5,019 nucleotides of DNA from NCBI GenBank assembly GCA_021774205.1, contig JAJFJI010000195.1, positions 1 to 5,019 on the forward strand, in the 5' to 3' direction. This document shows positions 1 to 5,019 of the stretch, in pieces. How positions within the stretch are numbered: the first letter of the stretch is position 1; the number at the start of each line of letters is the position of its first letter. A program made the position numbers and the translations under genes. Below the pieces are notes generated by a model. It worked only from the letters and a program-made list of their open reading frames with translations. It had not been told where the DNA came from and did not search any database. Source of the DNA: Nitrosomonas sp. (GTDB taxonomy: Bacteria > Pseudomonadota > Gammaproteobacteria > Burkholderiales > Nitrosomonadaceae).

Positions 1-1318
1 TATAGGCACCAGGGGGCAATCCGGTTGTCGGGCGACTAAAAAAAGTAAAAGATGACAGCTTGTCCAAGGATCCGGCAAATACACGAATCGCCGTAACGGT
101 TTGTATGAACTGCAACTGAGCATCAAGCCAAAACGTACCCAGCGGCGTAATCGCCCACACCCAGTAATCAGCCTGAGTGCCGGCGCGGACACCTGGGTCC
201 AGTATCACAGCGAGCGATAACAGTTCCCCCTGTTTGAGCGTAACAGCATCAGGGGTGTCATTGGCTAAGATAGTCACGACCGGGTTAGGATTTTCTGACG
301 GAATTGGCGGCGTCGATTGATCATTGAAGAACCATAAAAACCCCGTATTAAAAGAAATGCGAGCACCGCTGTTAACACGAAGATGATTCTGGTTAATAAA
401 AACGCCGGTGATGCTACAGGCTGCAAATGAAGCCATATTATCAAAATTAAAAACAATATCGGCGACATCGGTAAATCCATCAAAACGCAAGGTCACGGTG
501 TAGTCATCAGCCGTTCCGGCAATCATATCTAGTCCGCTCATTCCTAAACGCAGTGTCGCCGCGTCGTCGGCCGATAAAAAACGCCGTGTTTCTCCGGCAA
601 AAATTCCCTGCTGCATCACTGACTCAGTATTCGGCACGCCCAGCAAAGCAGCGACATCCCGATCACCATTGGCGACAAAAAGATGATTAGCGGGAAGATC
701 GGACAAATGTCGACTGTAAGTCGTTTTGTCCACCACGTCATCAATTGCAAAAGGATTATTGCCTTTCTTGCTGAACCAGTGGAGGTTTATATCATCACCG
801 CGAATATCATCACTGGAGCCAATGACGCCATCAGCACCACTATTGATATCAAAGACATTATTCACGCCCCGAGTTGTTCTCGTGAAATTTTTATTGGCAC
901 CTGCCAGTCCAGATTCCGACGCCAGATTAGGATGCGCTAAACCCAAGCAATGCCCAAGTTCATGCAGTGCAACGGACTCAAAATCGAACTGATTACGGGG
1001 AATGCTGTTATCTAGATTTCCTATGGTCGGTTGCAAACGATTCCAGGTATTGATGGCATTTTGTATGGGTATCGACATTTCGGCCGCGTGGGGTGACGCG
1101 GGTGAAATACCGACAGTGACAATCAATTCCCCCTCACCGCCCTGATATCCCGCTGGGTGTGTTACAACGTTCGCAATGTTTATATCGCCAGCAAATCCAA
1201 ATACACCCGCATTGACAGGCACCCCACCCATTCCTATCGAGAACATGAAACAACATTTAATGATTTTAAGAAATTGCAATTTAACAGCAACCTTCTTTTT
1301 CACCCAGTCGCTTAACAT
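1..1318 (-). CDS. Exported matrixin-like zinc metallopeptidase, C-terminus cut by window edge
   Basis: The frame is open without a stop from the ATG at 1318 to the window edge, giving 439 codons. An in-frame TAG lies just upstream of the ATG, and AGG about 8 bases before it is a modest ribosome site. Residues 1-37 form a probable signal peptide: a lysine-rich start, a hydrophobic stretch around 19-35, and an Ala-type cleavage site (PVNA/GV). The zinc-binding motif HELGHCLGLAH is at residues 119-129 (bases 932-964), with E120 as the expected catalytic base. S233-V234-M235 is a plausible metzincin Met-turn, followed by an LSADDAATLRLG stretch typical of matrixin-like bacterial enzymes. Between them lies an acidic, possibly calcium-binding segment (about 157-176, DINSGADGVIG then SSDDIRGDD), and GTADDYT recurs at 268-274. 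Residues about 345-439 look like a separate beta-rich domain (YWVWAITPLG at 385-394). The product is probably a secreted or surface endopeptidase; the substrate is unknown. The missing end may hold a sorting signal. Confidence 0.88.
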   Translation of the reverse strand, partial: MLSDWVKKKVAVKLQFLKIIKCCFMFSIGMGGVPVNAGVFGFAGDINIANVVTHPAGYQGGEGELIVTVGISPASPHAAEMSIPIQNAINTWNRLQPTIGNLDNSIPRNQFDFESVALHELGHCLGLAHPNLASESGLAGANKNFTRTTRGVNNVFDINSGADGVIGSSDDIRGDDINLHWFSKKGNNPFAIDDVVDKTTYSRHLSDLPANHLFVANGDRDVAALLGVPNTESVMQQGIFAGETRRFLSADDAATLRLGMSGLDMIAGTADDYTVTLRFDGFTDVADIVFNFDNMASFAACSITGVFINQNHLRVNSGARISFNTGFLWFFNDQSTPPIPSENPNPVVTILANDTPDAVTLKQGELLSLAVILDPGVRAGTQADYWVWAITPLGTFWLDAQLQFIQTVTAIRVFAGSLDKLSSFTFFSRPTTGLPPGAY

Positions 1319-1344
1319 TTTTATACCTGACTAAGATGTCACAA

Positions 1345-1986
1345 TCATTCAATTTTCTGAAGATCAGGACGTTGCATAATTGCCAGCAATTTCTGCTGAA
1401 TCACAACTAGATCCTGTATTTCATCAATATCTTGATATTTACTGGCATCCCATTTCAATCCATACCAGGAAATTTTTTTCATTGCATCTCTACTTCCATC
1501 TCCAAAACCTGCTGATTGATAGCGGTTTGGATAGATCTCAATGAGCGTGGTCGAAGCATTCGCAACATTAGACAGCTTGCGTGATAATTCATCTTGCGTC
1601 TGATCCTCAGCATAGAGATGCTGACGAACCGTTTCTTTATTAAATTCCAATATATGCGTACTACTCAGCAGTGCCCATAAACGTTCCATATCGCTTTGGT
1701 CCAAGTATATGCCATATTTCCCAGCACGCCGCATGTAAGGCGGGTAATAAACAACAGCATAGCCGTCATTATAAATATGCAATGACGCGCCACCTTCAGC
1801 TTCTCTTATCGAATTATTTTTTTCTGTATAGCGCAGCAAAACCGTCCCAGAATGATGCTGATGATTATCGGGCGCAGCGGAAGAAGTAGAAAATTTCTCC
1901 ATTTCCTGAAATGAAGAAACTTGGCCAGGATAAAAAAAGAGCAAAAAAATAATCAATAACGAACTTAATTGTGTAGTGACTATCAT
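1345..1986 (-). CDS. Exported protein of unknown function, 213 aa
   Basis: I do not recognise the family. Residues 1-25 are a hydrophobic export signal (LLIIFLLFF at 10-18) with a possible cleavage site after VSS; there is no Lys or Arg before the core, so it might stay as a membrane anchor. A short low-complexity, His-rich stretch (NHQHH, about 41-45) leads into a mixed alpha/beta region with many aromatic residues (YAVVYYPPY) and a charged C-terminal half that looks helical. No catalytic motif or cysteine is visible in the mature part. The ATG at 1986 is the first possible start, because an in-frame TGA lies three codons upstream; no good Shine-Dalgarno precedes it. The metallopeptidase gene starts 26 bases after its TGA stop, so the two are probably co-transcribed. 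An accessory, chaperone or inhibitor role for the peptidase is possible but is only inferred from this linkage. Confidence 0.8.
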   Translation of the reverse strand: MIVTTQLSSLLIIFLLFFYPGQVSSFQEMEKFSTSSAAPDNHQHHSGTVLLRYTEKNNSIREAEGGASLHIYNDGYAVVYYPPYMRRAGKYGIYLDQSDMERLWALLSSTHILEFNKETVRQHLYAEDQTQDELSRKLSNVANASTTLIEIYPNRYQSAGFGDGSRDAMKKISWYGLKWDASKYQDIDEIQDLVVIQQKLLAIMQRPDLQKIE

Positions 1987-2111
1987 ATTTTTTCAAAAAA
2001 TCATTTTTAACTTGCAAGTCCAATTGACAATACAATTAGAATATTGATTCAACAAAGGCCAAATAAAAAAGCACAAGTTATTGCGGCTAATTCATCGTGA
2101 AACGCCATACC

Positions 2112-2351
2112 TCAATTCAAAGAGGGATACTCGTCCGCTTTAAACCGTGCGGCATTAATAATAGACCAAAGATGAAAAATACCGCCAATAATGGCAGGAA
2201 TAATCAGCACTGCAAAAAAATAACTAATGCCAACAATTGCAAAAAACAACAATGCAGCTAATACGCGCCCTTGAACCAGCTGGCCCAAACCAGGAATAAA
2301 AAAACTGCAAATCGCCGCAAGCACGTTTCCGCCAGAGCCTTGTCCTGACAT
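2112..2351 (-). CDS. Small TM2-like integral membrane protein, 79 aa
   Basis: The protein has a short Gly/Ser-rich start (MSGQGSGGN), a first hydrophobic segment at about 10-26 containing F-x-PGLGQL-x-QGR (18-29), a second at about 30-50, and a third at about 50-66 ending in HLWSIINAARFK. The PGLGQ motif at the membrane edge, followed by a short hairpin of hydrophobic helices and a W-x-x-x-x-A-R ending, resembles the TM2-domain group of small bacterial membrane proteins, whose function is mostly unknown. GGAGA at 2358-2362 lies about 6-7 bases before the ATG and supports this start. TATCAT (minus strand, 2381-2386) is a possible -10 box, with no convincing -35. The gene is separated from its neighbours by 125 bases downstream and by almost 300 bases upstream, so it is probably transcribed alone or with the exported proteins. 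Confidence 0.82.
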   Translation of the reverse strand: MSGQGSGGNVLAAICSFFIPGLGQLVQGRVLAALLFFAIVGISYFFAVLIIPAIIGGIFHLWSIINAARFKADEYPSLN

Positions 2352-2357
2352 AAAGAT

Positions 2358-2362
2358 TCTCC
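2358..2362 (-). promoter_or_regulatory. Ribosome binding site of the small membrane protein
   Basis: GGAGA on the minus strand ends 6 bases before the ATG at 2351. It is one of the best Shine-Dalgarno matches in the window and fixes the start of the 79-residue protein. Confidence 0.75.
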
Positions 2363-2440
2363 GTGTTACATGACATTAATATGATAACAGGTGTTAGTCG
2401 CTCAGATTAGCATGTGCAAAGTAACGATTCAGCTGACTTC

Positions 2441-2461
2441 TAAAATACGCCATTTCGGCGT
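2441..2461 (-). terminator. Possible weak intrinsic terminator downstream of cbbR
   Basis: On the minus strand ACGCC and GGCGT form a perfect 5-base-pair stem (bases 2447-2461) around the 5-base loop GAAAT, followed at once by ATTTTA (2441-2446). The stem is short and the T run is broken, so termination would be weak. The T-rich side fits minus-strand transcription coming from cbbR. The hairpin starts at the last base of the stop codon of the possible small ORF at 2461-2583. Confidence 0.4.
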
Positions 2462-2583
2462 TACAAAATGATCATTGTCACTTGTAAACTCACATTTTTC
2501 GCCTTGAGCTGACGAATTTTAGGGAAAATATGAACCGTTACCGCGTTGTGCAGAAAATATGCAAATATAGCAAATATCAGCAT
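2461..2583 (-). CDS. Possible small hydrophobic protein, 40 aa (uncertain)
   Basis: An ATG at 2583 opens a 40-codon frame ending in TAA at 2461-2463. Residues 1-11 are strongly hydrophobic (MLIFAIFAYFL), followed by a HNAVTVHIF stretch and a basic segment (PKIRQLKAK), as in a single-pass small membrane protein. The frame stays open and hydrophobic upstream to a stop at 2635-2637 (EVSVLFALCLSVLW precedes the ATG), but that extension has only CTG or TTG as starts. There is no Shine-Dalgarno directly before this ATG. Instead, the stop of a 17-codon mini-ORF with a good ribosome site overlaps its start region (ATGcTGA), which would allow coupled translation. A stem with a T-rich tail begins at its stop. 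It could also be chance or the relic of a frameshifted gene. I do not recognise the protein. Confidence 0.27.
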   Translation of the reverse strand: MLIFAIFAYFLHNAVTVHIFPKIRQLKAKNVSLQVTMIIL

Positions 2584-2630
2584 CCACAAAACCGACAAAC
2601 AAAGCGCAAACAAGACTGAAACTTCATCAT
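2577..2630 (-). other. Possible 17-codon leader ORF with strong ribosome site
   Basis: AAGGTGG (minus strand, 2639-2645) lies 8 bases before a double ATG at 2628 and 2625. The frame encodes MMKFQSCLRFVCRFCGC, rich in cysteine and arginine, and ends in TGA at 2577-2579, two bases past the ATG of the hydrophobic ORF. It begins 18 bases after the cbbR stop, so cbbR mRNA would carry it. Coding status is unproven; the composition is not typical of a functional peptide. Confidence 0.22.
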
Positions 2631-2648
2631 TCAGTTAACCACCTTTAT

Positions 2649-3563
2649 CTATCGAATTGTCTCGGGCATCAACCCAGGGGCTTCTTTCAGCAAAAAATCC
2701 TTGAATGCCTGCGCCACACCCGACAAACGCTTGTTTTTCCGGTTAACAATATGCCAATACCGCATGATTGGAAAGCCCTGCACATCCAGTACATTGAGAC
2801 GGTTCGTGGCAAGTTCCAGTTCAGCGGTATGAATTGACATGATACCCAGCCCCATTCCGGCCTGCACGGCTTGTTTAATCGCTTCAGTGGTATCCGTTTC
2901 CATTCCTCTATTGATGATAATTTTATGCTTGGCAAAGAAACGCTCCATGGCACTACGTGTTCCCGATCCCGGCTCGCGCACCAGAAAAATTTCCTTCGCC
3001 AGTCGTTTGACCGGGATTCGATTGGCACTGCAAAGTGGATGACCAGGCGGCGCAATAACCACCAGTGGATTTTCCATAAATGATTCACTGACCATATCCA
3101 ATTCTTTTGGCGGTTGCCCCATGATCGCAAGATCGGTCAGGTTATCCGCGAGTTGCTTCAAAACCGTTTCGCGATTTGAAACATTTAGGCTGACGGTAAT
3201 TCCACTATATCGCTGGCAAAATTTTGCCAGTAGATTTGGCGCAAAATAGTTGGCGGTACTAACAACCGAGATATTGAGCTTGCCGCGCTCCAATCCATTT
3301 AACTCATCCAGTGCCACTTCCATGTCAGCCAATTGCTGTGAAATCGCGCGACTGTATTGATACAGCTCTTGTCCCGCTTCCGTCAGATAAATGCGCTTGC
3401 CGACTTGCTCAAACAGCGGCAAGCTAACGTTACCTTCAAGCTGTTTAATTTGCATAGAAACAGCAGGTTGAGTCAAATGCAGCTCCGCCGCCGCACGTGA
3501 AAAACTCAAATTACGCGCTACGGATTCAAACACTCTTAGCTGTCGCAAAGTAAGATGCAGCAT
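2649..3563 (-). CDS. cbbR: LysR-type transcriptional regulator CbbR, activator of RuBisCO genes
   Basis: The 304-residue protein has the normal length for CbbR. The N-terminal winged helix-turn-helix covers about 4-62, with the helix-turn-helix at roughly 21-40 (FSRAAAELHLTQPAVSMQIK) and the typical start LRQLRVFESVARNLSFSRAA. A linker helix at about 62-90 (QQLADMEVALDELNGLERG) leads to the periplasmic-binding-protein-like effector domain, about 95-295. In this family the effector domain senses metabolites that report redox and carbon state, such as NADPH or Calvin-cycle phosphates, and the protein binds DNA as a dimer or tetramer. Its position, divergent from cbbL with a 196-base gap, strongly supports the role of activating cbbL and probably repressing its own gene. 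The ATG at 3563 is chosen because it gives the conserved N-terminus; only a weak ribosome site precedes it. No key region is missing. Confidence 0.93.
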   Translation of the reverse strand: MLHLTLRQLRVFESVARNLSFSRAAAELHLTQPAVSMQIKQLEGNVSLPLFEQVGKRIYLTEAGQELYQYSRAISQQLADMEVALDELNGLERGKLNISVVSTANYFAPNLLAKFCQRYSGITVSLNVSNRETVLKQLADNLTDLAIMGQPPKELDMVSESFMENPLVVIAPPGHPLCSANRIPVKRLAKEIFLVREPGSGTRSAMERFFAKHKIIINRGMETDTTEAIKQAVQAGMGLGIMSIHTAELELATNRLNVLDVQGFPIMRYWHIVNRKNKRLSGVAQAFKDFLLKEAPGLMPETIR

Positions 3564-3585
3564 CAGTCAACCGTTACAAAAGGAT

Positions 3586-3601
3586 ATAAGGTAAACCTTA
3601 T
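3586..3601. promoter_or_regulatory. Candidate CbbR recognition palindrome
   Basis: ATAAGGTAAACCTTAT is a perfect inverted repeat with 6-base arms around TAAA. If cbbL transcription starts near 3659, as the candidate promoter predicts, the palindrome sits at about -73 to -58, where LysR-type activators place their high-affinity site. It also lies 23 bases upstream of the cbbR start, a good position for autorepression. Binding is inferred. Confidence 0.5.
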
Positions 3602-3624
3602 CACAGTTATCAGAATTATTGATT
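3598..3624 (+). repeat. Three 9-base phased TTAT repeats
   Basis: TTATCACAG, TTATCAGAA and TTATTGATT follow one another without a gap, so TTA recurs every 9 bases at 3598, 3607 and 3616. The first overlaps the right arm of the 16-base palindrome. The reported CbbR consensus is TNA-N7/8-TNA; here the spacing is TTA-N6-TTA, so it is close but not exact. The array covers about -61 to -35 of the proposed cbbL start, where a LysR-type activation site would lie. Confidence 0.45.
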
Positions 3625-3652
3625 GTTTCTTATAGATAATTGTCGTTATAGT
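3623..3652 (+). promoter_or_regulatory. Candidate cbbL promoter
   Basis: TTGTTT (3623-3628) and TATAGT (3647-3652, five of six matches to TATAAT) are separated by 18 bases. The poor -35 box is expected for a promoter that depends on an activator. Transcription would begin near 3659, leaving an untranslated leader of about 100 bases. Other AT-rich hexamers nearby could also serve, so this is a tentative call. Confidence 0.35.
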
Positions 3653-3747
3653 GTGCACAGATGTTTTGTTTTATTAAGTAATCTTGTTTGTAACGCTGCC
3701 TCTCTCTTTTCCTTTCGCATTATAGGATGATTGAGTGGAATTTAACT

Positions 3748-3752
3748 GGAGA
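3748..3752 (+). promoter_or_regulatory. Ribosome binding site of cbbL
   Basis: GGAGA ends 7 bases before the ATG at 3760. It is a strong Shine-Dalgarno match at good spacing and confirms the cbbL start. Confidence 0.85.
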
Positions 3753-3759
3753 AAATATC

Positions 3760-5019
3760 ATGGCAAAGACATATAACGCCGGGGTGAAGGAATACCGGCA
3801 TACATACTGGACCCCGGAATACACACCGCTGGACACCGACATTCTAGCTTGCTTCAAGATCACACCCCAGCCGGGTGTACCTCGCGAAGAAGTAGCTGCC
3901 GCAGTTGCCGCCGAGTCTTCTACCGGCACTTGGACCACGGTGTGGACCGATTTGCTGACCGATTTAGACTACTACAAAGGCCGCGCCTATAAGATTGAAG
4001 ACGTACCGGGCGATGACACCTGCTTCTACGCTTTCGTGGCATATCCTATCGACCTGTTTGAAGAAGGCTCGGTGGTTAACGTATTGACCTCGCTGGTTGG
4101 TAACGTATTTGGCTTCAAGGCCCTGCGCGCACTACGCCTGGAAGATGTTCGTTTCCCGATTGCCTACGTGAAAACTTGCGGCGGCCCTCCTGCCGGTATT
4201 CAGGTGGAGCGCGATCGCTTGAACAAATATGGCCGCGCCCTGTTAGGATGCACCATTAAGCCTAAGCTGGGTCTGTCCGCCAAGAATTATGGCCGCGCCG
4301 TGTATGAATGCCTGCGCGGTGGTTTGGATTTAACCAAGGATGACGAAAACGTTAACAGCCAACCTTTCATGCGTTGGCGCGACCGTTTCGAATTTGTAAT
4401 GGAAGCCGTACACAAGGCAGAGCGTGAGACTGGCGAACGTAAAGGCCATTACCTGAACGTAACCGCACCGACTCCCGAAGAAATGTATAAGCGTGCCGAG
4501 TTTGCCAAGGAATTGAACGCGCCTATCATCATGCACGATTACTTGACCGGCGGTTTAACTGCCAACACGGGCCTGGCTAACTGGTGTCGTAACAATGGCA
4601 TGCTGTTGCACATCCACCGTGCCATGCACGCTGTGCTCGATCGCAACCCACACCATGGTATTCATTTCCGCGTGCTAACTAAGGTGCTGCGTTTATCAGG
4701 GGGTGATCACCTCCATTCTGGCACCGTCGTCGGAAAGCTGGAAGGCGACCGCGAAGCCACCTTGGGATGGATTGATACCATGCGCGACAGTTTCATCAAG
4801 GAAGACCGCAGCCGTGGCCTATTCTTTGATCAAGACTGGGGTTCCATGCCAGGTGTGTTTCCAGTGGCCTCCGGCGGAATCCACGTGTGGCACATGCCTG
4901 CCCTGGTTGCAATCTTTGGAGATGACGCTTGCCTCCAGTTTGGCGGCGGCACTTTGGGGCATCCATGGGGTAACGCGGCAGGTGCAGCAGCCAACCGTGT
5001 TGCACTAGAAGCCTGCGTA
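3760..5019 (+). CDS. cbbL: RuBisCO large subunit, form IA, C-terminus cut by window edge
   Basis: The gene encodes ribulose-1,5-bisphosphate carboxylase/oxygenase large chain, which joins CO2 to ribulose bisphosphate to give two 3-phosphoglycerates in the Calvin cycle. In form I enzymes eight large and eight small chains assemble in the cytoplasm or carboxysome. The visible 420 codons start with MAKTYNAGVKEY and cover the N-terminal domain and most of the barrel; about 50 residues are missing compared with the usual 470 or so. Active-site residues are intact, at spinach number minus 8: E52, N115, K167 and K169 (in TIKPKLGLS), the carbamylated lysine K193 with D195 and E196 (TKDDE), H286, H319, and loop-6 lysine K326 (GTVVGKLEGDRE). 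Motifs such as WTDLLTDLDYYKGRAY mark the proteobacterial green-like form IA. A small-subunit gene cbbS is expected just beyond the right edge. Codon use is richer in GC and more biased than in the minus-strand genes, as expected for high expression. Confidence 0.98.
   Translation, partial: MAKTYNAGVKEYRHTYWTPEYTPLDTDILACFKITPQPGVPREEVAAAVAAESSTGTWTTVWTDLLTDLDYYKGRAYKIEDVPGDDTCFYAFVAYPIDLFEEGSVVNVLTSLVGNVFGFKALRALRLEDVRFPIAYVKTCGGPPAGIQVERDRLNKYGRALLGCTIKPKLGLSAKNYGRAVYECLRGGLDLTKDDENVNSQPFMRWRDRFEFVMEAVHKAERETGERKGHYLNVTAPTPEEMYKRAEFAKELNAPIIMHDYLTGGLTANTGLANWCRNNGMLLHIHRAMHAVLDRNPHHGIHFRVLTKVLRLSGGDHLHSGTVVGKLEGDREATLGWIDTMRDSFIKEDRSRGLFFDQDWGSMPGVFPVASGGIHVWHMPALVAIFGDDACLQFGGGTLGHPWGNAAGAAANRVALEACV

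Larger units (their letters stand above)
3564..3759. promoter_or_regulatory. Divergent cbbR-cbbL control region
   Basis: This 196-base AT-rich gap has no gene. Reading toward cbbL it contains a 16-base palindrome (3586-3601), three 9-base TTA-phased repeats (3598-3624), a possible promoter (3623-3652), a TTAT-AG-ATAA inverted repeat (3630-3639), an 8-base palindrome TGTGCACA (3652-3659), an 18-base pure pyrimidine run (3699-3716), and the cbbL ribosome site. In known systems LysR-type proteins bind such shared regions and control both genes. Confidence 0.75.

Noticed and set aside
274..483. Minus-strand 69-codon frame with a hydrophobic middle
   Set aside because: It is an alternative frame inside the metallopeptidase gene, whose own frame is open throughout.
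683..992. Two overlapping plus-strand open frames of 85-88 codons
   Set aside because: They lie antisense to the peptidase catalytic region, have no ribosome site, and their translations show no recognisable protein; the opposite strand has the zinc motif.
1671..1889. Plus-strand 72-codon frame
   Set aside because: Antisense to the 213-residue exported protein, with no ribosome site or recognisable product.
2061..2084. Possible minus-strand terminator after the 79-residue protein gene (GCA...TGC followed by TTTTTT)
   Set aside because: The stem is only 3 base pairs with an 8-base loop, too weak to support a terminator in spite of the T run.
2557..2573. Short direct repeat of GCAAATAT
   Set aside because: Only two AT-rich copies, lying inside the possible small ORF; no sign of function or of an array.
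2687..3130. 147-codon minus-strand frame, and two plus-strand frames at 2839-3083
   Set aside because: All are shadows of cbbR, whose frame matches the LysR family from end to end; the shadow product is rich in Trp and Arg with no motif.
3720..3938. Minus-strand frame covering the start of cbbL
   Set aside because: Antisense to the conserved RuBisCO N-terminus and without a ribosome site.
4330..5008. Other-frame and antisense reading frames within cbbL
   Set aside because: The cbbL frame is fully conserved here; these frames arise from its biased codon use.

Overview
The window looks like part of the chromosome of a chemolithoautotrophic proteobacterium, most likely beta or gamma. The evidence is a form IA (green-like) RuBisCO large-subunit gene, cbbL, facing a divergently transcribed LysR-type regulator of the CbbR type. 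This is the usual arrangement in nitrifiers, sulfur oxidisers and their relatives. The genus cannot be fixed from the sequence alone; a Nitrosomonadaceae-like organism is a guess.

Layout: five clear genes, four on the minus strand and one on the plus strand. Positions 1-1318 (minus) hold the first 439 codons of an exported zinc metallopeptidase with a complete HExxHxxGxxH motif; its C-terminus lies outside the window. Upstream of it on the same strand, 26 bases away, is an exported 213-residue protein of unknown function (1345-1986). Next is a 79-residue TM2-like small membrane protein (2112-2351). After a 297-base gap comes cbbR (2649-3563), then a 196-base divergent control region (3564-3759), then cbbL (3760 to the right edge, plus strand), which is cut about 50 residues short of the usual C-terminus.

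How the parts fit: CbbR probably binds the AT-rich control region, where there is a 16-base perfect palindrome followed by three 9-base TTA-phased repeats, and activates cbbL for Calvin-cycle CO2 fixation. The minus-strand exported proteins and the small membrane protein have no evident link to carbon fixation and seem to be neighbours by position only.

The least explained part is 2441-2648, downstream of cbbR. It carries a good Shine-Dalgarno sequence and a 17-codon mini-ORF whose stop sits at the start of a hydrophobic 40-codon ORF (ATGcTGA). That ORF ends exactly at a hairpin followed by a short T-rich run. This may be an undescribed small membrane-protein gene, a frameshifted relic, or chance. 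No RNA genes, mobile elements or CRISPR arrays were seen.
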